Below are positions 19,553 through 29,981 of a stretch of 64,000 bases of DNA, piece by piece. The notes under the pieces are model-generated. The model was not told the DNA's origin and did no database searches. It saw only the letters and a program-made list of their open reading frames with translations. How positions within the stretch are numbered: the stretch's first letter is position 1; every line of letters starts with the position of its first letter. The DNA lies in NCBI GenBank assembly GCA_024114885.1, contig CP099420.1, positions 186,001 to 250,000 of the forward strand, given 5' to 3'. This DNA is from Septoria linicola. Its lineage: Eukaryota > Ascomycota > Dothideomycetes > Mycosphaerellales > Mycosphaerellaceae. Position numbers and translations under genes: made by a program.

Positions 19553-22297
19553 TCACTTTCTAGCCCGCTTAGGTTTTCCACTCGAGGCACTCGATCTTCC
19601 ACGACGCCTCTTCGATTTCCGGCTTGATGGACGGGATGCTTCCACGTCTTCGTCTTCGCTCGACTCGGCTGCGGCAGGCGCCAAAACGGCATCTGAAGCA
19701 GCGGCTTCGTCGGGCTCACTCAAGAGGCTCTCCTTCGAGCCGCTTGTACCGTCCTCGCCGCTGCCACTAGGCCCGGCGTCGCCAGGCCCGCCATCGCCCG
19801 GACCGCCATCGCCTGGGCCACCGCCACCTGGACCGCTGCCACCCGTCGGTGGCTTCGGGACAGGTTTCTTCGCTATCGGCAGACCAGTACCTCCACCATA
19901 ATCATCTGGTTTAGGTGGTCCAGTTGGCTTCTCGGGTGGCTTCCCATCGTCACCTAGCGGGAGAGATATTGCTACGCCTGCCCTATCTTTTACATCTACA
20001 AGCGCCATGCCTACTTCAACAAGATCCCGCCGGAGCTTGAAGAGATAGTCGTCCCATACAGGATCGGCAGCACTAGCAGTCTTCAAGTTGGGTTCGGTGC
20101 TCTCTTGATGTTGCCGAATGCGTCGAGAAAGTTCATCGAGCGTGGGTCGATCTGCTGGACGAAACTCAAGGCAGTGCATGATGAGCTCTACCAACTCATC
20201 GCTGTAGGGTCCGTGTGCTCGCTCTTGTTCGGTAAAGTCGCGTGGCTTCAGTCCTTCTTTTGGCATGGGCAAGTGCGCCTTGTCAGGCCCAGCCTGGTTG
20301 AGAACCCAAGATCCAAGACGACCATCTCCCTCTTCACCGCCGATGAAGCTCCACAGGATTATTCCGACTCCCCAAATGTTACTTTTGGAGCTAGGCACGT
20401 CGAGTACAGCGTTCCTTGGTGCCTTTTTCCAGTCAGCCTGTTCTGGAGGCATGCAATCTGGCGTAGCAACGCCACGGTAACGATTCCACGAGATCGGTGT
20501 CTCGTTCCCAGGCAGGACTGCGTGCCCAAAGTCTCCAATCTTGGGCAGCGGCCACCGTACATATGATTCCGTAGTGTTTCGACTCAAGAACACGTTAGAT
20601 GGCTTCAAATCTTGGTGTACGATAGTGCTTGCTGAAGGACTTGTCATCAGCTGGTGGTTTTCCATAGCTTGGCATGCGTTCGTGAGAGACTCGAAGACTG
20701 CCCAAAGAAATGCTTCTGGAGGGAATGGATCAAGGTTGTCGTTCATTGCTTCTAGCAAGTCATCGTGCCCACACCACTCCATCTATGCCGGTGTTAGTGC
20801 GCACGATCAAAGTGTTTGGAGATGAGGTTGAGCATAGGATACTCACATAGATACGGTAGCAGTCGTAGTCTTTCCACGCACTGCCCTTCAGCGACTTCTC
20901 CACGGGAGTCCGTTCGGGATCCCTTCTCCAGTTCAGGATGCGAACCACACTTTCATGACCCGGCTGGCGGGCATCTTGAATTCGATACATAGCGTCGACT
21001 TCCAGAGGTCTCGACGTACTTGTGAGTCTTGAAGCGTTCCAGCCTTGGCTTAATGAATACGCAGTGTGTGTGTTCTTGATCGCGAGACGCTGCACAATGA
21101 CGCCGAAGTGATTCTGTTTGACCCAAGTCTCAACCTTGCCATAGGCGCCCGCTCCCGCAGTCTTGTTAGACAAAACCCATCCTTGCTGCAATCGGCCTGC
21201 TGCGATACGTGGCAGGTTGGTGAGTAGCTCCAGCATTTCTCGGGCCTTGAGAACATCTGCATTGGCGGTGTTGAGCCGCTCCTCACGGGTCTCGATGTCG
21301 GGTGACTCCGCTGTGTTGGCATCGCTCCTCATCACGTCAATCACAGCTCGATGAGTGAGGGCCAATCGACTATATGCATCGTGATACACTTGTATTGCGA
21401 CCTTGTGTTTGTCCAAAGCAGCGAGAGCATCGGCATCAGGTTCTACTGTCGGTATCTCGATCGTGGGTAGTGCCAGATCCGTTGCCGTGGAAAGTGATTC
21501 TTTGTCTAGAGACAACAGATATTCTAAGATCTTCGGTCGCTCAATGTCATTGTCAGATTGGAGTGCGAGAAGTAGCTCGTGGCCATCAGGATCTGCAGTT
21601 GGGCCATCTTGTGCAATGCGTCGATCAATAGTCGCAGCAGCATCTACGCGAGTGGCATAGAGGCGGCCTTTCCGAGACAGAAAACCGCCCAGGGCGGCTA
21701 GGTCATCTGTGGGAGCTACGGCATCACCATCCAATCCGGCAATTGCGGTCTCAAGGTAGGTCATCATATCAGCGAGTGGACACTCCAGCAGCGAATCGGG
21801 CTCGTCAGGCTCCTTCTCGACCGTTTCAATGGCAGCCAGCGAGGAGTTCAGCGTTGCGATCTCTCCATTGTTCTGATCGCGCTGCTTCACGAGAAACCTT
21901 TCCACTCTGTCAGTGCTGGTCCAGGACTGGCCCTGCCATCGCACGATCAACGCAGCAATGGCTGTTGCCAGTGCGGTACGTAGTGTCAAACCCGTGCGCT
22001 GATCGTCCGGAGATGTAGCGGTATCTGGCCCATCACGTAAAGCCGTCTGAGCATCTTCAAAGGCCTGTAACTCGTTTTCCACTGTCGTTTGATCGGTGAC
22101 TTTGTTCCAGCCTTTACGAGCAGCCCTTTCCACCCCTATCACGAGTAAGCAGCTGCGCAAAGCTTCTATCTAGTATCGTGCCCACCTGAGCGACCTTTGA
22201 ATCTGCCATCTCTGTTCCGGGGAGCGCCATCCGGTTTAGCGTCTTCCCACGCAACGACCTCGAGGTTCACGAAGAGATCTCGGCCTGCCGATGCCAT
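19553..22297 (-). CDS. Protein kinase with long N-terminal extension and Gly/Pro-rich tail
   Basis: Exons 22297..22186, 22135..20847 and 20782..19553 are joined by introns of 50 bp (GTGGGC donor) and 64 bp (GTGAGT, CACTAAC branch) to give 876 residues. Residues 1 to about 370 are a helical, Ala/Glu/Asp-rich domain that I do not recognise. The kinase domain follows: GAGAYGKVE glycine loop, LAIKNT lysine, YRIYMEWCGHDDLL hinge exactly across intron 2, VHQDLKPSNVF catalytic loop, IGDFGHA, PPEQ in place of APE, and SNIWGVGIILW. The arginine of HRD is replaced by Gln, so it is a non-RD kinase, but the catalytic Asp, Asn and Lys are kept. The tail has GPGDG repeats, an acidic serine-rich patch and a basic end (KSKRRRGR, KPKRARK) that could be a nuclear signal. 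Substrate unknown. Confidence 0.8.
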
Positions 22298-23451
22298 AGC
22301 TGTGTGTAGTGCGCTAGAGCGTGTAACTGTGCTGCATCAGGTGGGTGAGTAGAGTGCTGCTCCACGGCGACAAAGAGACTTGAACTGAAAGAAACATCTC
22401 GATTCAGAACTCATTCTTTGTCATCTCGCCGGAAGCACACATCATGGTAGACGTCCCGGGCTACCATCTCGCGAGGAGAGGTAGCAATTAGTTCTATCCA
22501 ATGCCACAATGTTCTCCAGAACAGCCTAGTAGCAGTGACATAGTCGTGGTGGCAGACCGTCATATCAGACCAGATGCCGTTGCACTGGCGATGTACTGTG
22601 AAGGTGTTTGATCGCATAGTGCGGGCTGCATAGCACGACCTGTGAAGTGACAGGATGATCTCTTGGAGATGTGTTGTGTATTGTTGACTTGTGCCCGAAG
22701 GAGGTGGTCGCCGAGTCGCTGTCACGTGGGCTTGGCAAAATTCTTCTGGTCCTCAAGATTGAGCAGTGCCTTTCACGTCCACTCTGTACCGGTAATCACC
22801 ACATGCGGCCAGCGCTCAGCCAGATCAAATATGCCTCTTGCATGCTGATGCCTTGAGTCAAATCTAGCATTGGAGATGCGTGATACCACGGCGATTGTGC
22901 ACTGCAACACAGTCATGCACATAGATGATCAGATATCCTCGATACCACGTACAGATCTTCCACGATAAGCGTCCTACCGAGAGAACGAATGGATAATTCT
23001 GTTTTAGCATCGTCTCCTTATGAGATCATTGAGGCATTATCTCGCCTTCGTCATCTATAGCCGCTCAAGCAGCTCGCCATCAAGTCTGAATACTGTAACA
23101 AGAAGACAATGTGCCACCTCCGTCCATGCAGCGATTCACCCACGCAACATGTTCTTCATGACGACGTCGCATCCTTCCGGCTAAAACGGCCACGCTATCA
23201 ATCACTATCTCACGGCTCCGCACAGCATGTGCATACATCTTGCATACCCGTGACGCTAGGCGCCGATAGCTGCTAGCGTGGCCGATATAGGTTTGCTATC
23301 ACCGTTCAAACGCCGAGCGATGTCGACGACACCAATCAATCATTTTCTGATTATGGCTGGACTGGTTCCTTGCTTGCGGCAGGCTGTATCTAGCTTTTGA
23401 TGAACTCCTTGATTCATGATACTTTGCGCTTTGCAGAACTAAGACCAAATT
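22298..23451. other. Intergenic, divergent promoter region
   Basis: 1.15 kb between the divergently transcribed kinase and the MFS carrier. It must hold both promoters. I see no coding frame with sense and no clear repeat. Confidence 0.4.
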
Positions 23452-25237
23452 ATGGAAAAGAACCCTATTGCTGTCGACGATGAACCTGCTTCCAACGCCA
23501 CAGCAGCACGAGCAGCCTCGCAGGCTGAAAGCGTTGCCTCTGAATTCGACAATAATCATGACATGCTGGAACTCCAACGAACGGTGACAGGTCCGCCATA
23601 CAGTATCTTTACCCCTCGGGCCAAGATCTTCATCGTTGTAGCGGTTTCGATCTCTTCGCTCATCTCGCCATTTGGTGCAACGACTTTCTATCCGGCTCTT
23701 GACTCTATCGCCAGAGATCTCAATGTCACACCGACATTGATCAATCTGTCGCTCACGACATATATGGTAGGACGACTTGGTTATTGTATATCGCTTCAAA
23801 GCTAATGATCATCTAGATTGCACAAGCCATCGCGCCAGCCCTGATCGCAGGCATGTCTGACAATAACGGTCGTCGCTTGTCCTACATCATATGCTTCATC
23901 ATCTTTGCCATTGCGAATGTTGGCTTAGCGTTGCAAACAAACTTTGCTGCTCTGCTGTGCCTGCGTATGGTGCAAGCTTTCGGGTGTAGTGCTGCTATCG
24001 CTCTAAGCAACGCCGTCGTAGCTGATATCGCGACAAGTGCTGAGCGGGGGAAGTACATGGGTTATGCAACAGCTGGATTGTTGTTCGGACCTGCTTTTGG
24101 TATGCTTCAGCACGATTCACCAGATTGGAGTACAGGCTGACGTGGTGAACAGGTCCCACTATCGGAGGTCTCTTCGCACAATACCTAGGCTGGAGATCGA
24201 CATTCTGGTTCCTCTGCATTCTAGCGGGAGTCTTGCTTGTCATCTTCGTGCTCTTCTTCCCCGAGACGTGCCGCAATGTTGTCGGGAATGGCTCGGTGCC
24301 AGCTAAAGGCGTCAACAAATCATTGGTTGGGCATTGGCAGCAGCAGAAATATGCTCAACAACTGCCCTCAGATGATTGCAAGTCTACAACCTCGACGCCT
24401 GGTCCAAAGCGAAAGCTTGCTTTCCCAAATCCGCTTCTCATGCTCAAAGTGCTGCTTGACAAGGAGAGCGGCATTATCCTGCTGTACAATGGCCTATTCT
24501 TCACTGGCATGATGGTAGTCTCAGGCTCATTACCAACCCTTTATGTCGATGTGTACAACCTAAGCATATTGGATCTCGGATTATGCTACATCACCCTCGG
24601 CATGGGATCGCTTGCATCAACCCTCACGATGGGACATGTAGTAGACTGGAACTTCCGACGTCATGCCAGATCATTGAATCTGAAGATATCCAAAGGGAGG
24701 CAGCAAGATCTTACTGACTTTCCAATCGAGAAGGTACGCTTCCAAGTCGTTGTGCCAGGTCACATCATCGGCACGATAGGAATCATCCTCTTCGGCTGGA
24801 CATTGGACTTCGAGACCCATCTCGCCTGGCCAGAAGTCGCACTCTTCCTGATCGGATTTGGCGTCAGCACTGCATTCAACATCACGAACACTCTGCTGAT
24901 CGACTTGCATCGAGACAAGCCAGCTACCGCAACTGCTGCCGTGAACTTTGTGCGATGCTTGATGTCTGCCGGCGGGGCTGCAGCGATCATCCCCATGTGT
25001 AATGCAATGGGAATCGGCTGGGCGTTTACATTCATCGCGCTGTTATATGTGGTTCTGCTAGCAGCTGTGTTCTTGATCATGGCGAAGGGCTTGACCTGGC
25101 GGCAAGAAGCAGTGGAGCAAAGACGTGTAAAGCTTGCTACTGCTCAATCGCACGAAAGCGGTCGCGACGATGAAGAGAAGTCCATCGATGAAGTTGTGGG
25201 CACTGCAAGCAACACAGCATCGAAGGTTGACAGATAA
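23452..25237 (+). CDS. MFS drug:H+ antiporter, DHA1 (QDR/FLR-like)
   Basis: Exons 23452..23766, 23817..24099 and 24153..25237, with introns of 50 and 53 bp (GTAGGA/CTAAT/TAG and GTATGC/CTGAC/CAG), give 560 residues. The N-terminal 50 residues are cytosolic. Transmembrane segment one is around IVVAVSISSLISPFG. Loop motif SDNNGRRLSY, NAVVADIATSAERG and GPAFGPTIGG (across intron 2) match 12-TM DHA1 exporters, which move drugs or metabolites out across the plasma membrane. The C-terminus has a short charged tail. The substrate cannot be told from sequence. Confidence 0.85.
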
Positions 25238-25446
25238 CAGATAGTGTTGATACAGTTCGTCACTCATTTCAGAATGCTGAGTCCAGCCGCCTTGCTCAAG
25301 ATACCGGCAATCTCATGAATCCATGATCGTCGACTCGATAGCTTGCCCAGGCGGTTATATTGCAAAGTTGCGGAGTATAATGCTGCGATTTCAGATCGAT
25401 ACAGCGGGTTCCAAGTCTCGTCCATTTGTCGCCTGGGCACGAGCAA

Positions 25447-26679
25447 TTACCAACCATCATCGTAGCCTCCAGATTGCCGTCGAAGCCAGAACTCATTATA
25501 CGTGGAAGTATCCCTCCTTCCGGAAAGACCAAGTTGTGCTGCAACATTCACGTAGCCCTCCGCGTTAACCCTTCCGCCCATGGCTACTCCTCTCAGATCG
25601 GCTGCACTCGTCTCTTCAGCCTGCCAAGGGCTCCGACAGAATGGGCATGTAACGTTTCCTTGACCTTTCTTGGTTGCGGCCCACTGTTGAAAGCACTGCT
25701 TGTGAATGTTGTTTCCACAAGCAGCTTTGCAGTATACAACAGACTCGGAACCCTTGGGCTTGCCTTTGCCGTCAGTCTCAAATTCCATCATGCAGATCGG
25801 ACAATCCTCTCCTTCGAGTGGCTTGCGGTTGCCATCCAGTTCGCCATCCTCCTTGTCCTTTTGTGCCACTTGAGATGGTAAAGGTGGCGCTCGTTCGAAG
25901 ATCTCCCGCAACTCTGACGATACGAATGCTAGTTGATACTCCAAATCCTCTGGGGCTCTCAACACGCGTGCAAGTACGTAGACAATGTGTTTACATTGGT
26001 TGCCCTTCCTTGCATGAGGACAGTTGCACGACGGGACGCGTGATATGGTGATTTGGTAGATGTTTCCTGTCGTTCCTGCCAGTGACACTTCTTCTGTTGG
26101 ATGGTTGTCTGGCGACTTCGGATCAATATCTGCAGGCGGAAGAGATCGTTGACGATCAATCACAAACATGCGCTGTGTAAGCGCACGCTGGCGAATTTCA
26201 GCGTACGCCAGTGGTGCTTTCTTTCGATGAACCCGCAGTCGCTTCTCAGCATCCCTAGGCTTGGCAGGTTTCTTCTTAGGTGGCGCGTCGTCATCATCGT
26301 TATTATCATTATACTCAGTAGACTTGCGCTTGCGACTCGGCTTCGAAGGCTGTCCATGATCGTAAGCTACAAGCGCTTGCTTACGATGCGTATGGGGACG
26401 TTGTGGCGACTCCGATCCAGTGAGATCAATCGGCGCGTTTGCACTTCCGCCTGCCTGCACTCTACTTGTCATTGAGTATGGCGCATATTGCGAAAGCATC
26501 TCGAGTTGTCGTGCACGCCATTGTTGCGAATCATACGAGGATAGTCCCGCATTGAGCCCCATCCCAACTGCTATGGTATGAAGTCCTGATGTGGTGAAAG
26601 GATGGGAGTGTTGTGGTTGATGATCGTGGAGAAGGGGTGGCGTAAGATTGATGGACCCTTGCCAGGAAAGCCTTTCCAC
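25447..26679 (-). CDS. SWIM zinc finger plus RING finger protein, putative E3 ubiquitin ligase
   Basis: The 410-codon frame has a basic, Lys-rich middle (residues 110-160) likely to be a nuclear signal. A SWIM motif follows at about residue 215 (CNCPHARKGNQCKH, pattern CxC-x8-CxH). A RING-type finger lies near residues 290-350, with CPICMMEF, CGNNIHKQCF and CPFCRSPW. SWIM plus RING is the arrangement of MEX/ZSWIM2-type E3 ligases. The start is uncertain: 26679 is the longest, but MGLNAGLSS at 26562 is a plausible alternative because the first 39 residues are His/Pro/Leu-rich and poor. Convergent with the MFS gene, 210 bp away. Confidence 0.8.
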   Translation of the reverse strand: MERLSWQGSINLTPPLLHDHQPQHSHPFTTSGLHTIAVGMGLNAGLSSYDSQQWRARQLEMLSQYAPYSMTSRVQAGGSANAPIDLTGSESPQRPHTHRKQALVAYDHGQPSKPSRKRKSTEYNDNNDDDDAPPKKKPAKPRDAEKRLRVHRKKAPLAYAEIRQRALTQRMFVIDRQRSLPPADIDPKSPDNHPTEEVSLAGTTGNIYQITISRVPSCNCPHARKGNQCKHIVYVLARVLRAPEDLEYQLAFVSSELREIFERAPPLPSQVAQKDKEDGELDGNRKPLEGEDCPICMMEFETDGKGKPKGSESVVYCKAACGNNIHKQCFQQWAATKKGQGNVTCPFCRSPWQAEETSAADLRGVAMGGRVNAEGYVNVAAQLGLSGRRDTSTYNEFWLRRQSGGYDDGW

Positions 26680-27294
26680 GCTAGTGCAGCGAAGTCACGT
26701 TTCTGCTTGACAAACTCCTTCACTCGCGCATCAACTCTTGCCCATGGACATGAACACGTTGATGACTCAAATGTGGCGGCAGCATACATACCAGCCATAA
26801 TGCCTACGAGCTCAAACAGAATGCCACTGCACAAGCTCTATTGTGCGTCCTGCTGAGATCGAGAAGAACAGCTTGAGACTCCATTGCCCAACATTTGCAG
26901 TAAGTGCTGCTCCTGCAACGAGGCCTAGCGATGACAATGCGAGCAGAAGCTCCATCTTGATTTTGATCATGATCTTCGAGGCAACACGAATATTTCCTCA
27001 AAAACGAGCAGCACAGTTGATATAAAACACTCCAGAATCGTGCCACTTCATACTAAAATCAAGAGGCCGCGACAGCACTTACGAACTCCATGTGGAACAT
27101 CTGCGTGTCTTGCTTACCCCCGATATGCCTCGCCCCACCACTCGGCTTGTCAATTCGGGCCGGGCTGGTATCGGCACCACGTATAGACTCTTGAATGACG
27201 AGTCACTGGTCGAGATCTGCACAGGAGATATGTGACAAGGTGCTGATTGATGCTGGTGATTGCTCCCACTCGCTTCCTAATATATACATTACAA
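26680..27294. other. Intergenic, nothing recognised
   Basis: 615 bp between the start of the SWIM/RING gene and the 3' end of the tyrosinase gene. No coding frame of quality is seen. Confidence 0.4.
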
Positions 27295-28600
27295 TTACTC
27301 ATATCTATAACAGTACTGCTTCCTGGTCGGCCACATGGCATCTCTGACGGTGACATTACCGAACACTGGAGCAAGAAAGATCTCACTGTCGAGGTTCGGC
27401 GCTGGCACTGGCATGCTCCAGCCCTGGCTTCTGATCTCGTTGAAGATCTCTGGAGTCGGCAATGAGGTGGTTCTGCGGTCCCAATCCTGACTCTGCCAAA
27501 TGTCGAAGATGAATTCCACCATCATGTGGTGGAAGAAGAACCATGGATCCTGGCTGGAGAATGTGACGTCGATCTGCGTGCCGCCCATGAAGATATGTGG
27601 GTAGTTGTGCACACTCGGGTCCTCGAGCTCAATGAAAGAGGCGAATTGGTTGGCATCAAGTGCGTCGTCAATCGTGTGAACGACATCCGAATACTTCAGG
27701 GTGTTGAGATTGTCAGACTGGAAGGTACGTTCAATGCATCGTGGGTTGTAGCCATAGCCGTCAGGGCGAGGATTTGCCTGGCAGCCCCATCCGCCCTCGG
27801 AAGGACCAAGGTTGATCTTCCAATCCTTGAGCGGACCCTCGTTCACGCAAGCGCATTGCTCGCCGGTCTGCGTGCCATTGCCAGAGATGGACGTCTCGGA
27901 GTTGTCGAACATTGGCCATGAGTTGGGGTCTGTGCCGACTGGGAAAGTGTTAGTTCAAGTACATTGCTCGGCAGAATGGGGGCCGACTTACGGTATTTCG
28001 ACCAATGCCAGTATGGGTGGCCTGAAGAATGTCAGCGCAGTAAACATTGTGGCTTTGATCGTGCATACCATGTTTGTAGCCACACTCCTCGATCAAAGCT
28101 CTCTCAAATCGCCAGATGTAGTGCCTGTGCCACACCGCAAGCCAAGGCGATCTGTGCACGGTTCCAGTATTGAGCAAGTGCGCCACAGTGAAATCGTCGA
28201 AGCGTGAGCGAACACCTGGGAAGTCATCTCGATTGGTCCGTGATGGCCGAGTCTTCAGGCACTGAAGTGCTGCGAGGTAGTCCTTCTTTGCCTCCGAAGT
28301 CATGTCTCCCCTAATTTACCTTCAGCATGCCATCCCCGCATATGTCAAACTCATTCCAACTTACCACTCTCGCCGCACAACCATATTGTCCCAGGTACAT
28401 TGCCCATCCGGCTCAAGTGATGAGCGCAGATTGGCGAGATAGTCCTTGTGTAGTTGATCCCATCGTGCTTTGCTCGTCTCCTGTGCTGCTTGACGCTTCA
28501 CATTGGCGCCCTCATGAACTTTGGCATGTCCATACTTCGCGTACACCGGCGTCAACAGTGCCGAAGACAACAGCAGAAGCGAGCTCCAGTCTGCGAGCAT
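27295..28600 (-). CDS. Secreted tyrosinase (type-3 copper monooxygenase)
   Basis: Four exons (28600..28365, 28310..28069, 28021..27992, 27938..27295), separated by introns of 54, 47 and 53 bp, give 383 residues. Exon 3 is only 30 nt and codes for HPYWHWSKY. A signal peptide is visible (MLADWSSLLLLSSALLTPVYA). Copper site A is shown by the His of VAHLL and by VHRSPWLAVWHRHYIWRFE; site B by SVHNYPHIFMGG and DPWFFFHHMM. FDNSETSISGNG before a Cys-rich loop is typical of fungal secreted tyrosinases, which oxidise phenols to quinones, often for melanin or metabolite synthesis. All expected copper-binding His are present, so it should be active. The start at 28600 is chosen because it begins the signal peptide. 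Confidence 0.9.
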
Positions 28601-29376
28601 GATGCGGCGCTTTCGTCTCAAGTATATTGAACAACAAAGAGCGAACAAGAGCAAGAATGAGCAAGAAAGGAACGAACGACCGAAGCAACCAGCACTGCGA
28701 GCTGGCACTACTTACTGATTGTCGCATGCAATAGGAGGATGCCCTTGGAACACTAAAATGCCCCGACATCTTGTCTTGTACAGATTGCGGCAGGTGTAGT
28801 CAGCGTTAGGGGCAGATGATGCTGGAAATGAAGTTTCCGAAATATAGCCCGGCTCTAATCCATGCTCTCTTCCGTGAACCAAAATCTCGGTCCGACATCT
28901 TGGCTGATCGACCAAGATAGTGTGTCGTATTGCCAATTCATCCGCCTTGGAGGTGAGTTTCTGTTGTGCAGGATCACGTTCCGAAGACAGGACTTCTTGA
29001 GCAGAATCGCAGAGTAAAACTATGCTGATCAGAAGTCGGCTGTGCGACCTTGGGCTTTTGGCAGCAATGGATCGGCAGTGAACGCGCCGTGGTTTGGCTG
29101 ACAACGGTATGCCAATCTTTCCCGATGCAGTAATATAATCGTCGGGAGTCAAGATGCGAGCCAGAGAGTGGCTCAAAGAGCAGTCGCGATGCGAAGGCAC
29201 TGGCTGGAGTGTGCTCGAGATTCACGTCACTCTGCGGTAGAGTACTTTGCAGGATGTGCCCACATTACTGCAGTCCGCACGAGCTGCTGTATTCAAGTGC
29301 TGAGATGAAAGGGTGTTTCTCATGCTTCAACATTGTTGTGTCAAAAATGTGTCGCCGCCGAAGATTGTGAACGCCA
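28601..29376. other. Intergenic, nothing recognised
   Basis: Upstream of the tyrosinase. Open frames on both strands are short and unconvincing. Confidence 0.4.
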
Positions 29377-29673
29377 ATGTCGATCTTGCCAAGCCGACAA
29401 CTTGACAACATGTTGCGCCGGCTTTCCGTTGCTTTCACGTCACCCTATACACTCCTAAGGCCAAGAGAGCTGAGAATGAGAAGGCGCGCTAAGTGCTGTA
29501 CTGATGTGTTATTCCTACAGGGACTGCCAGCTCATGGTATTGCTTTCGGCAACTTTAGTGTTGGTGATACTGAAGGACAGTTGTTCGAGTGGCTGTTGAA
29601 GGCTACTGAGGATGGGGACATCGACGTTGAGGATGTTGCGGATGCTGTGAACTACATCTACAGTCAGACATAG
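29377..29673 (+). CDS. Small ORF or orphan 3' exon
   Basis: The last 50 codons look coding: GLPAHGIAFGNFSVGD, an acidic amphipathic stretch, then a stop. A good 3' splice site lies just before them (CTGATG branch-like, TTATTCCTACAG ending at 29519). No convincing donor or upstream exon was found, and the preceding 47 codons look random. It is either the end of a small spliced gene or a gene fragment. No family recognised. Confidence 0.25.
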   Translation: MSILPSRQLDNMLRRLSVAFTSPYTLLRPRELRMRRRAKCCTDVLFLQGLPAHGIAFGNFSVGDTEGQLFEWLLKATEDGDIDVEDVADAVNYIYSQT

Positions 29674-29981
29674 GGTAATGGGAACTTTGTTCGATCTTGT
29701 GAGTCGGTGATCGCTTAGGTCCGGTCGAGGTCGCGAGTGGTTCCGAGAGCCTGAGCATCAGTCGCCGTAGTCTTAGCTCTAGATAATAGACGGAAAGGTT
29801 AACAATAAGAAAGGTGCACCCTCAGAATTGTTCGCTACCGTGGTCTTAACTGCCTCTGCTCTCGATGCTGTGGCGTTGGTCTCATGGTTGTGGAGAAGAG
29901 AGCGACCATCCTTTGGCCCGAGACATTTCATCTAGCGACATTTGATCACTCTAATACACATCGCACGTTTGGCGTTGAACA

